Part shown: positions 11,322 through 21,613 of the stretch, piece after piece
How the letters are laid out: each line of letters opens with the position of its first letter
How positions within the stretch are numbered: the first letter of the stretch is position 1
NCBI RefSeq assembly: GCF_040183065.1
Contig: NC_091117.1
Coordinates: 111,231,001 to 111,295,000 of the forward strand
From: Periplaneta americana
Lineage: Eukaryota > Arthropoda > Insecta > Blattodea > Blattidae
Length of the DNA: 64,000 bases
Reading direction: 5' to 3'
Notes under the pieces: generated by a model
Database searches by the model: none
The model's input: only the letters and a program-made list of their open reading frames with translations
What the model was told of the DNA's origin: nothing
Position numbers and translations under genes: made by a program

Positions 11322-11394
11322 AGGTAAAAGGTAAAGGTATCCCCGTAACATGCCATGAAGGCACTTGGGGGCCATGGAGGTAGAGCCCCATTAT
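11322..11394 (-). mobile_element. 3' fragment of tRNA-derived SINE (type 1)
   Basis: A GGTAAAGGTATCCCCGTAAC block, then ATGCCATGAAGGCACTTGGG and a GGTAGAGC element. It matches the tail half of the longer minus-strand SINE at 11814-12078, so it is a 5'-truncated copy. Confidence 0.65.
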
Positions 11395-11813
11395 ATATTT
11401 AATTATCTATATCTAAAAATAAATACTCTGGCCATCTTGTACAAGTGTAGGCCTACACCTATAATTCTGTGTAATTTCTTTTTTAAATACGAGAATATAC
11501 AGTATTTAGATATTAAACATCAAATTTGGTCCAAGTTACCCCATTTGAAGGTAGTATACGGAAATTTAGCAGCATTCCTCATACACGTCATCTCTCTAGC
11601 TTCATAATTTCAAACCTCCGGTATCAGAAATATTTAGTAATACTATAAAAATCACTTTTCCACTCAAAAAGTTTAATTTTAAATTTATTTGTAGAAATAA
11701 TTTCATTAAAGGCAACTTGCTAGGGAAGTCCAACTTTCTACTGGATTTACAGTACAAGTCCATCAAATATTTATTGTAGACATACATGCAGAAACGTAAA
11801 TCATCAATTCGTA
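11395..11813. other. no gene seen
   Basis: AT-rich sequence with two short open frames that show no recognisable similarity or codon bias. The string CCAAGTTACCCCATTTGAAG (11531-11550) resembles CTAAGTTACCCCTCCTTGAA at 11015-11034, which suggests that an older repeat flanks the MITE. Confidence 0.4.
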
Positions 11814-12078
11814 AAGTAAAAGTATTCCCTATACATGCCATCAAGGCACTTTGGTGGTAGAGCTTCATGCTTTCTTCATCTCAGCACTGGAATGAGGTGC
11901 TTCCACAACCTTTACTCCCACAAAAGACCTGGTACTCAATTTGAAAGGAGGCTGAGTGAACCTTGGTACCATTGTGGAAGTTTTGGCAATGAGAAAAATC
12001 CCGTCACCACTTGGGACTGAACCCAGGGCCTTCCAGTCCATAGCCAGTTGCTGTACCAATTGAGCTAACCGGCCACCA
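11814..12078 (-). mobile_element. tRNA-derived SINE (type 1)
   Basis: On the minus strand the element begins GGTGGCCGGTTAGCTCAATT, with a box A-like TTAGCTCAATTGGTACAG and a box B-like GGGTTCAGTCCC: an RNA polymerase III promoter derived from a tRNA. The body runs to a tail near 11814 with TTTTACTTTAC. The shorter relative is at 11322-11394. Confidence 0.75.
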
Positions 12079-12174
12079 AATACATTCATACTTAGTGAAA
12101 ATCATCATCATCAACAATACGATTTAGGCCCATTGGCCTGTTTCGTCTCCATAGCAGTATTAAAATTGGTCTTT

Positions 12175-12601
12175 TCAGCATTTTCTAGGGTATCCGATTC
12201 GTCTTCTCCCTTGCGGTTTATAATGGTGTAGTCGGTATGGAATGCGGGTTGGTTCCATTCTAGATATATGTTCATGGCATTTGTTTCTATATTCTGTGAT
12301 CATTACTATAATATTTGGCATATTTAGTTCCTGTCGTATGTCTTCATTTCGCTTGTGGTCCAATAAGCTATATCCTGCTATTGGCCTTAGCAGTCTCATT
12401 TCAGCTGCTTCTACTCTCTTCATTTGTTGAGTTGTCAAACACCATATTTCCGATCCATAGGTTAATGTTGGAATTGCCATTGTTTTGTAAAATTTTAAAA
12501 TTATGTCGGCCCTAACTTTCTTCTTTAGTGTTCTTTTTATCGTGCCAATTAACTGCTGGAATTTACAGAGCTTCCTATCTATGTCGTTAATTTGTTCATA
12601 C
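12175..12601 (-). pseudogene. LINE-B RT C-terminal part, downstream of LINE-C insertion
   Basis: This is the 3' continuation of the RT frame at 14013-15024, cut off by the inserted LINE-C. It reads NDIDRKLCKFQQLIGTI, then MAIPTLTYGSEIWCLTTQQM (the 'LYGSE.W' thumb-side motif), EAAEMRLLRPIAGYSLLDHK and a C-terminal basic segment GRRRIGYPRKC. The linking residues NYLGCMI (at 14013) and SYEQINDID (at 12590) join if the insertion is removed. Confidence 0.85.
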
Positions 12602-12668
12602 TAGGTCAGACTAGGAAAATAAATATCGGAACTAGGAAATGTAACATCAGGCGGTCCTTGCACCTCTA

Positions 12669-13528
12669 TTGTTTCTTATATATATAAACGATATAAATAG
12701 AAATATTACGTCTCAGATAAGGTTATTCGCGGACGACTGTATAATATATAGACAAATTAATGATGAATCCGATATCACCGCCTTACAAAACGATCTTAAC
12801 GTTATTGAAACCTGGATGACAGAAAATAAAATAAAAATCAATGTCAGTAAAAGTAAGTCGATATTCTTCTGTAGAACGCATAAAGAAATTTGTCTCGGTA
12901 TCAGCTGAATGGTACATCAGTGCCACAAGTGAACACTTGTAAATACCTAGGTATATATTTAAGTAACAAATTGGGTTGGGAGGAACAAGTCACTAATACC
13001 ACAAGGAAAGCCTGGAAAGCACTACATTTCTCGATGCGTATTCTGAAGAAATCTAACCGAAAGTCAAAAGAATTAGCATACAAAACCCTTGTTCGCCCAA
13101 TTATGGAATATGGAGCAGTAGGTTGGGATCCGTACAGACAAAACCAAATCGATTCAATAGAAAAGGTCCAACGCAAGGCAGCAAAATATGTCAAAATGGG
13201 GAAGGGACATGGTGAGGAGATAGTAAAAGACTTAGGGTGGGAACTTCTCAAATCAAGGCGACGAAAAACCAGACTCACCGCATTGTTTAAGGCACAAATG
13301 GGACACAAAGCATGGACCGATATCAATGCTAGATTAGCAACACCATCATACTTAGGAAGAGCTGATCATATTAGGAAGTTTAAATGTAGAAAACAAAGAA
13401 CGGACGTGGCAAAATTTTCTTTTGTTAACTACACAATAGTAGACTGGAACAGCTTACCTGCGGCAATCTTTCAGGTTGGTCCTCTTAAAATCAATACATT
13501 TAAGGAAAAGTTGAGAAGATTAGACTGA
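12669..13528 (+). pseudogene. LINE-C reverse transcriptase, C-terminal half
   Basis: Two overlapping frames (12669-12908 and 12890-13528) are separated by one frameshift. The first reads FLIYINDINRNITSQIRLFA, DDCIIYRQIN with the catalytic DD. The second begins YQLNGTSVPQVNTCKYLGIY, has LVRPIMEYGAVGWDPYRQNQ and EKVQRKAAKYVKMGKG, and ends WNSLPAAIFQVGPLKINTFK. The endonuclease and the N-terminal RT motifs are missing, as expected for 5' truncation. Apart from the single frameshift the frame is clean, so this copy is younger than its LINE-B host. Confidence 0.87.
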
Positions 13529-13555
13529 AAATGTAATTGGAAGTGCAGTGTAATT

Positions 13556-13770
13556 ATTTAAGTTGTGTCATGTACTTAATTGAGTTGATATAATTATAAT
13601 TAATTGATATGTAATTATTAAGTTGATATGCAAAATAATTAAGTTGATATGTAATTAATTAAGATGATATGTAAATAAATTAAGGTGATATTTAATTAAT
13701 TAAGATGATATGTAATTAAGTTGGTATGTAATTAATTAAGGTGATATGTAATTATTTAAATTGGTAATAG
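13556..13770. repeat. minisatellite in LINE-C 3' UTR
   Basis: About eight imperfect copies of a 20-27 bp unit around TAATTAAGTTGATATG, with gaps and A/G variants. It lies just after the LINE-C stop codon and may be a normal part of that family's 3' UTR. Confidence 0.85.
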
Positions 13771-14012
13771 TTGGGTGAAATAGAAGTACTTATAAGTTAG
13801 ATTTACTTTTTGCTTATCGTAGGCATTATTATAGAATAGTTTTTAATTATAGTCCTAGGTTTATTGCATCTACTATTTATAGATTTACGTTTATTTTATT
13901 TTATTTCATTTAGGTTTATTTTATTTTATTTCATGTAATTGTAATTATTGTATATTATATATCACTGCCACCGGGTGTATACCCAATTGTAGTGTTAATA
14001 AATACATACATA

Positions 14013-15024
14013 TCATGCAACCTAGGTAATTAAAACAGTTCACTTGCTCTATGATTTCATTATTAATAATTATTTTTGTTCTTAATGGCGTTGTTCCCTT
14101 AAAACCCATCACTTTAGTCTTTTTAGTTGATATTTGAAGATCATATTCTTTTGTGATGCAGTTCAGTTTAAACAAAGCTCGTTGGAGGTCATCTTCTGTG
14201 GTTGTAAATATAGCCTGATCATCGGCAAACAATATTGTATTTAGAGGTGTATTGGTTCGGTTAAAAATTGTTTCCATATGCAATAGCCACCATCTGGTGA
14301 CGTCGTCAATGTATAAATAAAATAAAACAGGTGATAAAGAGCACCCTTGTCGAACACCTCGTGTTATTTCTTTGCTTATTCCATTCTTTAGTTTAATTCT
14401 AATTTTAGTGTTACTATATAAGCCTTGTATTACCCTTATTAGATGATCTGGTATTCCTTTAGATCTCAATACTTCCCATAATTTTTGACGATTAACAGTG
14501 TCGAAAGCTTTATTATAATCAATAAAGGCAATATAAGTTGGGATATTGTATTCTCTATTTTTCTCAATCATCTGGCTTATGGAGAATACACAATCGATAC
14601 AGGATCTATTCTTCCTAAAATCATGTTGTTCTTCCAGTAGTATATTTTCTGTTATAACAGCTAATCGGTTTGTTATTATTTTAGAATATATTTTATATCC
14701 AGTATTTAGAAGACTGATCCCACGATAATTTCCACAATCTCTCCTGTCTCCTTTCTTAAATATAGGGATAATTATAGCTTCTTGCCATTCTTCTGGTGAA
14801 TATCCATATTTCCAACAAACATTTAAAAGATTCAGTAATCTGTACATAAAGTTTTCAGGAGCATACTTTATTAATTCCATATTAATGTCATCCGGACCAG
14901 GAGCTTTTCTGTTCCGGTTGTTCTTTACAACATCTTTTAACTCCTCAATCGTAATCAGATCAACATCTTCGTTATTTATAGATAAATGTTCAAAGTTGTA
15001 ATTATGCTCAGTTGTCCATAATTT
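14013..15024 (-). pseudogene. LINE-B reverse transcriptase, palm domain
   Basis: An open frame running leftwards from about 15016. It includes DVVKNNRNRKAPGPDDIN and WQEAIIIPIFKKGDRRDCGN, YRGISLLNTGYKIYSKIITN, TYIAFIDYNKAFDTVNR (motif A, Asp), GVRQGCSLSPVLFYLYIDDV (motif B), TILFADDQAIFTTTEDDLQ (motif C, ADD) and ISTKKTKVMGF (motif D). Then NYLGCMI abuts the inserted LINE-C. Catalytic residues are present. The N-terminal endonuclease region is lost by 5' truncation. Frame integrity over about 330 codons suggests moderate age. Confidence 0.9.
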
Positions 15025-15039
15025 TACTTAGTGAAAATT

Positions 15040-15684
15040 AAATTATAATTAAGGATACAAATTTTTTAGATTCTGCTGACTTACAGTTACATGGGGTAAT
15101 GGCTGGCACAATAATCAATGATAAACGAAATAAACAATTATAGAAAAAAGGATAGAATAATATTGCAGTGTCCTACATTGCTACAATTTCAGTACGTTTA
15201 TCTTCATTCGTTTTTACATTGAGCTCTGTTTTGTTGGTACAACACCATACATTAGATGATTTCCTTTCATTGTACTTCCCTTATCAAACTTGTTGTTTAT
15301 TATTTCTCGTTTATCATCTGTCCTTAGAACTCTTTCACGTTTTAACATGTTTGTTTTCTACACAAGGGTCAATCCATGTAAATCTATACTGTATAAGGAA
15401 TTTTCATTTAAATTTTTTTTTTTTCATGAATGTATATTAAGATATATTTTAAGAGGTCCTGGTTCATGTTGTTAACAGTGATGATAAGATTTGGAGGCAA
15501 AATTCTAGAGTTACACTGTGCTAAACTTTGTCTCTATTGTACTTCATACTTAATCAGGCAAACAGTATATAATATATATTTCAGAGTTATTCAATTATGT
15601 TAAATTTCAATGAGTTAAACATTGTTTAAACATAATATCTTGAAATTATGCTCTTCAATGTAATGTGAGTCACAACTGTAGTTA
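15040..15684. other. no gene seen; left flank of Penelope element
   Basis: AT-rich sequence with two overlapping 60-90 residue frames (15168-15475) that are hydrophobic and low in complexity; I do not support either as a gene. The motif GTAATGTGAGTCACA occurs at 15660-15674, and close relatives recur at 23.0, 34.4 and 63.95 kb. Confidence 0.4.
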
Positions 15685-16283
15685 TTAATCTTAAAAGTAT
15701 TTATTTCAGTCACTGACTTCACAGCATATGTTTAAGGTACAGTACTACACCTTTACATTACATATTTAAAGGACGTATGAACGTTTTCATTGGTCTACGC
15801 CAACATCATCAGATACAAAGTACATTTTAGCAATATCAGTGCTCTCTACATAATATCTACAAATACAAAACATATTTAGTGGCATGCAAAATGAGACATA
15901 TTAAAATACAACATTGCTGTGATACACATTGACATTCATATATGACTGCCTTGATTGTCACTTACTTAAAATACACGTATAGATTACAAAATATATTGAT
16001 TCACATATATATATATATATATATGTCTTCACATATGAGATAATAAAATGACATGATTTAAAAGTGATAAAAATAATAAAATATAAAACTGAGATAAAAA
16101 GTATTATGAATGTGAAGAGTTGCAAAATTACAGTAATTACATTTATTACACTCCTATTTCTGTTTCACAATAATATATATATTTCCACCATTCAGAAACG
16201 TATGTAACATGGTTTGTGTCACGTAATTATTTGAATATTTTTCAAATTTATATGGTTTTATTATAAACGCCAATATATTATAC
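15685..16283 (-). repeat. inverted 5' segment of Penelope-like element
   Basis: This is the reverse complement of about 22232-22826, including CATTCAGAAACGTATGTAAC against the forward GTTTCTGAATGGTGGAAATA. It carries its own (AT)n tract at 16003-16024. It makes the left end of the element a large imperfect inverted repeat of its right end. Confidence 0.85.
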
Positions 16284-16605
16284 CAGCGGAAGAATATTAT
16301 ATTTCGAAATATTATAAAAGAAATAAATCTTTAATTAATGAAAATTTACCCAACTTACAGAACACACTATGCAACATATAATGTGATGTATTCATGTGCG
16401 TACTGTCCACATCTTCCTCAGACCATGACATACGTAGTCGTCACACAGTCCTCACACAACCACCACATAATCAACATCTAAGAAGGCACGTCTACAGTGA
16501 GTAAGTCTATATACGAGGGAGATCCAGGAAATAACGACCGTTCGCGCATACCCGCCGCGCAGCTGACTCCCCTTCTTTGTTTGAAGGTCAACTGGCTTCC
16601 TTAAC

Positions 16606-17972
16606 ATGTGTTCTCATAGTGTTGTGAGTACTGGTTGCAACAAGTCGCCATTGTGCATTTTGTGTTACTTCAAAATGAACGACGTGATTGATAATCCCGC
16701 CGACTGTGAGGTGAGGAGTGTGATTCGATTTTTGCATGCCCGACATTTGAAACCTGCAGAAATTTACCGGCAATTGAAAGAAGGGTGAAACGAGCGTTGA
16801 GCGGATTCTGCCAATTTTGGAATAGACACCGACGTACTTGAACTGCCAACACAGAAAACAAAAATCACACTCAATCGCTTTCACCTTCATCTTGACGGGA
16901 TAATAAAAGCCTAGCCTAGCCTAGCCTAGCCTAACCTAACCTAACCTGCGTCGGTGTCTATTCCAAAATCGGCGGAATCCGCTCAATGCTCGTTTAAACG
17001 AAAGAAGTGTATGGTGGTACTGTAATGAATGAAAGAGATGTGAGAAAATGGTGCGAAATGTTCAACAATGGACGAACAAATGTCCATGATGAAACTCGAC
17101 CCGGACGCCCATCACTCATCACAGAAGACCTGAAGACTAAAGTGAATGACAGAATCTTGCAAGACAGGTGCACATCACTCGACGAATTGCATATTGCCTT
17201 TCCTGACATTTCTCGTTCTTTGCTTGGTGAAATTGTGTCGCAACATCTTGGCTACCACAAAATCTGTGCATGATGGGTTCCACGGCAACTGAGTGACCAA
17301 TACAAAACTCAGAGAATGGCCTCAGCATTGACATTGTTGATGCGATATCACACAGATGGAGACGCCTTTCTTGATCAAATTGTGACTGGTGATGAGACCT
17401 GGGTGTCTCACAACACCCCAGAGACCAAGCGCCAATCACGTCAGTGACATCATCCCTCATCACCCAAGAAACCGAGAAAATTCAAACAGACTCTCTCAAC
17501 ACAAAAAGTCATGGCTACTGTCTTTTGGGATCGCAAAGGTGTTCTTTTGCTGGATTTCATGCCAAAAGGCACTACGATCAATGCAAATCGTTATTGTGAG
17601 ACTTTACGAAAACTACGGCGAGCCATCCAAAACAAGAGGCGAGGAATGCTTTCGAGAGGAGTTGTGCTCCTTCACGAGCAGTGTGCTCCACACACTGCTG
17701 CTTCAACTCGAGAATTGCTGGATCAATTCGGTTGGGAAATCTTTGATCATCCGCCCTATAGTCCAGACCTTGCTCCTAGCGATTTTCACCTTTTCAGTAA
17801 GCTGAAAGACTTTCTGGGTGGTACGCGTTTTGGAAGTGATGAAGAGTTGAAGAAGACAGTGAACACCTGGCTTAATGAACTGGCGGCAGAGGAGTATAAC
17901 ACGGGAATTGTGAAGCTTTAGAACAGATACGACAAATGTTTAAATGTAGGTGGTGATTATGTAGAGAAGTAA
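16606..17972 (+). pseudogene. mariner transposase, multiply disrupted
   Basis: Homologous to copy 1 throughout but dead. The frame opens MCSHSVVSTG and the likely start MNDVIDNPAD is at 16675. It is broken by a 216-bp MITE (16784-16999), and resumes at about 17007 (YGGTVMNERDVRKWCEMFNN). It then meets stops at 17272-17274 (before WVPRQL) and near 17447 (Trp to stop). The second catalytic Asp is lost: LLHDNARPH of copy 1 is LLHEQCAPH here. The third catalytic motif YSPDLAPSDFHLF is retained. A further stop after GIVKL precedes the ancestral end at 17970-17972. Confidence 0.94.
16784..16999. mobile_element. 216-bp hAT-like MITE with telomere-like CCTAA tract
   Basis: An inserted foldback element with 8-bp duplications GAAAGAAG at 16776-16783 and 17000-17007; the uninterrupted site is seen in mariner copy 1. 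The left arm contains GAAACGAGCGTTGAGCGGAT, and the right arm is its inverse with few mismatches over about 50 bp. An 8-bp duplication fits hAT-type transposition. Near the centre (16909-16948) is a tandem tract of about five CCTAG/CCTAA units passing into (CCTAA)3, the reverse complement of the insect telomere repeat TTAGG. There is no coding capacity. Confidence 0.9.
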
Positions 17973-18656
17973 GGAAACTTCAGTTATGTAACAGACTTTG
18001 TTTTTTCAAATAAATATATATTTTTTAATTATTACAACAAAACGGTCGTTATTTCCTGGATCCCCCTCGTAGATATTTTTATGCTGTTTTGGATAATATA
18101 ACTAAAAAGCTTGATTTATACATTCACTCAACTAAATTATAATTTCAAATTGCTACTAATACATAATAACCGCACACAAATATTTATTTTCGTAACTATT
18201 CCATTACCCAAAATAACAGCACCGAATTTTGACCTTCATTTAAATTCATATGATGCCAGTTAAATACTTGCTTCATCAATATCATTAGTAGTGATTTATT
18301 TATTCAATATTTGATCTTTTTCACTTAATTCTGATACTTGTGCCATACCACATGCTCATTACAATTACAGTATTGGATATTGACAATACATCGCCATGTA
18401 AGTTTCTTCCATTTAACATATCATACAAATTAAATGTTAAATCCGTTAAAATTGGGTCATCAACTTATTGATTTCAATTACTTCCAGATTGGAGGAACAG
18501 CATTATCGACAAAATCAAATACAGTATACATTATTAATCAACACCAAACAACCCAACGTATAATATATTGGCATTTATAATAAAACCATATAAATTTGAA
18601 AAATATTCAAATAATTACGTGACACAAACCATGATACATACGTTTCTGAATGGTGG

Positions 18657-18657
<1 letters not shown>

Positions 18658-18705
<48 letters not shown>
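18658..18705. repeat. (AT)n microsatellite
   Basis: About 24 AT dinucleotides within the 5' pLTR. The same site in the 3' pLTR (22338-22349) has only four or five units, so the tract expanded after the repeats separated. Confidence 0.95.
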
Positions 18706-18710
<5 letters not shown>

Positions 18711-19235
18711 ATGAAACAGAAATAGGAATATAATAAATGTAATTACTGTAATTTTGAAACTCTTCACATTCATAATACTTTTTATCTCAGTTTTATATTT
18801 TATTATTTTTATCACTTTTAAATCATGTCATTTTATTATCTCATATGTGAAGACTTGCTGAATCAATATATTTTGTAATCTATACGTGTATTTTAAGTAA
18901 GTGACAATCAAGGCAGTCATATATGAATGTCAATATGTATCACAGCAATGTTGTATTTTAATATGTCTCATTTTGCATGCCACTAAATATGTTTTGTATT
19001 TGTAGATATTATGTAGAGAGCACTGATATTGCTAAAGTGTACTTCGTATCTGATGTTGGCGTGGACCAACGAAAACGTTCATACGTCCTTTAAATATGTA
19101 ATGTAAAGGTGTAGTACTGCACCTTAAACATATGCTGTGAAGTTAGTGACTGAAAAAAATACTTTTAAGATACAATATAGACTTCTCTGAAAATTAAAAA
19201 TGAATTGAAAAATATTACATGCCAGTCAGGCAAAA

Positions 19236-21613
19236 ATGTATAGGCAATATCTGAATCTCAAAGTAAAACTACATAATACAAAAGCCAATATTTGGTTCAA
19301 TCAAAGATGTCTCCAACAAAACACAATACCTAATTATGCTAAAATCAAAATGAAGAACAAATCATTTACAGCAAAACTAACAAAATCAAAAGCTGAGTTA
19401 AATTGGGTAAAAAAACAAAATAAAATTCTTCCATAAGAAAAAAGATTACATCAACACCAAACTATATGAATTACATTTGCTAGCAGGAAAAACATTCGGA
19501 AATAATTGGCCAATTTTGGATACTATAGTTCAAAATAAAATAAAGTATTTGATGGACAAAAAATATAACCACTTACAAAGTAAATTAATGATGTTGGCAA
19601 ATAGAAATAAAATTCCTAAACATAATTTGACCAAAGAAAAAGGAAACAAGGATCAGATAAAATTTGTCAATTTATCCACCGTCACATTTTCGGATTATGA
19701 AATTCAAATTCATAATCAAGGATATAAAACCAACTTTCCTCAAGCAAACCTTAATCAAATAGTAGAAGACACAATAATTGAAACCGAAACCATAATACAA
19801 ACCAGCTCTCACGAAAATAAAGATTATTTAAGGTATAACGCATCTAAAATTATAAATGATTACAAAAATGACCCCAGAACAAACAATCTCATACAAAATG
19901 CAAAGAGGCTGAAAAGCAAGATAACAAAATTAAAACGGAAATTGAAAGAAAACAACTTGATCCATGTAAAGGCAGATAAAAATAACGCAATTGTAAATAT
20001 GACTAAAGAACAATATAATGAGAAAACTACAGATTTTCTAGTAAAATCCAAAATAGAAGAAATAAAGCAGGACCCAACGGACTCTTACCAAAAACAAATT
20101 AGAACGGCATTAAAGTCAGCACCATACATCATTCCAGAATCAGAAGTTAATAAATATATAAATATGAATCCTTCAATACCAACCTTAAAAGCTTTGCCTA
20201 AAACCCACAAAACCGTTCTTTCAATGCGACCAATAATTAACAATATGAATTCACCTAATTATAAACTTAGTAAATCTTTACAGAAATGGTTACAACAGAC
20301 TCTTAATATGAACAATGTATATACAGTAAAAAATACAAAACATATAGTTGATGAATTGAAAAATATCTCAATTGACAAAGATACAAGACTAATGTCATTA
20401 GACATAGAAAATTTATATACGAACATTCCTGTTCAAGAAACAATAGAAGTAATTAAAACAAAGCTTATTGAAAATAAAATTCACGATTCAATAATCAAAC
20501 AAATAGTTCAGTTAATAACACTATGTACGTCACAAAATTATTTCACTTTTAATCAAAAAATATATAAACATAACAGTGGTTTAGCAATGGGCAGTCCGTT
20601 ATCGGGCATATTAACAGAAATCTTTTTACAACACATGGAAGAAAAACACATTCAAAACTTACTAAATAAACACGGTATAATATATTATCGCAGATATGTA
20701 GACGATACTATCATAATACACAACAACAAATCCAGCAGTGATTCCATTGCATACGATTTCAATCAAATTCACAACAATTTAAAATTTACAGTTGAATTGG
20801 AAACAAACAAATCCATACCATTTTTGAATATAAAAATAATAAAACAAAAAAGTAACCTATCCTTCGACATCTATAGGAAACCAACACATACTAATCATAC
20901 TATACCAGAGCATCCTCCTGCCCATAAATTAAGTATGTTTCACTATTTAATTAATAGAGCATTGCAGATTCCTTTATCCCGTACAAAATACAGAAAAGAA
21001 ATACAGAACATTCTTGATATCGCGCATGAAAACGGTTATAATAGAACATTAATTAGAAAACTAATATCTAAGAAAGAAAATGAACAGAAAATTAAAAGTT
21101 CGTCCACTTTATCTAGATCTACTAAAGAGAGCAACAAAACGTGGTCGACTTTGACTTACCTATAATAAAATAATTTCTAACAAATTAGCACATTTTTTCC
21201 AAAAAGAAAACATAAAAATAGCATACAAAACTAACAATAAAATCAACAATAACATTAATAACCATTTTCACCATATTGATAAACTTAATAAGAAAGGAGT
21301 GTATATGTTAAATTGTAAAACCTGTAATGCCAAATACATCGGGCAAACAAAACGGAACTTCAAAGTAAGATATAAAGAACACATCTGCGATTTTAAACAT
21401 AACAGAGCAAAGTCAAAATATGCATCCCATCTCATTCAAAATGGACACGAACTTGGCTCAGTAAATGATACTTTAACAATAATTAAAACATATAGAGATA
21501 ATATTCATATAAATACAGCGGAAGAATATTATATTTCGAAATATTATAAAAGAAATAAATCTTTAATTAATGAAAATTTACCTAACTTACAGAACACACT
21601 ATACAACATATAA
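19236..21613 (+). pseudogene. Penelope-like RT with GIY-YIG endonuclease, two frameshifts
   Basis: Three frames make one ancestral protein. Positions 19236-19436 are the N-terminus; 19437-21165 is the RT; 21160-21613 is the endonuclease. RT motifs are LKALPKTHKTVLSMRPIINN, MSLDIENLYTNIPVQETI (motif A), LAMGSPLSGILTEIFLQHME (motif B) and YRRYVDDTIIIHNN (catalytic YVDD). The C-terminal domain reads GVYMLNC (GIY-like), AKYIGQTKRNFKVRYKEH (YIG and Arg) and a Glu in NTAEEYYISKYY. This arrangement, RT followed by GIY-YIG, is diagnostic for endonuclease-bearing Penelope-like elements. Frameshifts near 19430 and 21140 break the protein, but catalytic residues look intact, so this is a fairly recent insertion. 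Its last residues lie inside the 3' pLTR. Confidence 0.93.

Larger units (their letters stand above)
12603..14010 (+). mobile_element. LINE-C fragment (CR1/Jockey-like), 5'-truncated
   Basis: A plus-strand 3' part of a second non-LTR family, inserted into LINE-B copy 1. It holds an RT palm with RLFADDCIIYR, a thumb region, a C-terminal ..VDWNSLPAAIF (the 'NSLP' tail of CR1/Jockey-type elements), and a repeat-rich 3' UTR ending near GTGTTAATAAATACATACAT. Confidence 0.85.
12103..15024 (-). mobile_element. LINE-B copy 1 with 14-bp target duplication
   Basis: A minus-strand non-LTR element flanked by a 14-bp duplication TACTTAGTGAAAAT at 12089-12102 and 15025-15038. It is 5'-truncated and ends in a (GAT)n tail, seen as atcatcatcatca on the plus strand from 12102. 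A plus-strand LINE-C fragment (about 12603-14010) has inserted within its coding region. The same family, also with (GAT)n tails, recurs at 44780-45085 and 57977-60030, and a decayed plus-strand copy is at 62490-63915. Confidence 0.88.
16514..18069 (+). mobile_element. mariner element, copy 2, inserted in pLTR
   Basis: Same family as copy 1. The left TIR is CGAGGGAGATCCAGGAAATA and the right end is the inverse, GGATCCCCCTCG. TA duplications lie at 16512-16513 and 18070-18071. The matching empty site is intact in the 3' pLTR (TCTATATAGATATTTTT at about 21738-21754), which proves the insertion point. The element is 1,556 bp because a 216-bp MITE lies inside it. Confidence 0.96.
16284..19210 (+). 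repeat. 5' pLTR of Penelope-like element (contains mariner)
   Basis: Direct repeat of 21516-22860. It begins CAGCGGAAGAATATTATATT and ends near TTAAAAATGAATTG. It differs by scattered substitutions, by an expanded (AT)n at 18658-18705, and by the mariner insertion. The 5' copy contains the last codons of the GIY-YIG gene, as expected for a tandem-derived repeat. Confidence 0.88.

Noticed and set aside
15168-15475. Two overlapping hydrophobic frames of 60-90 residues
   Set aside because: Low-complexity, Phe/Leu/Ser-rich translation of AT-rich DNA with no motif, homologue or splice context.
16670-17463. Minus-strand frames in mariner copy 2
   Set aside because: Shadows of the plus-strand transposase, with no independent evidence.
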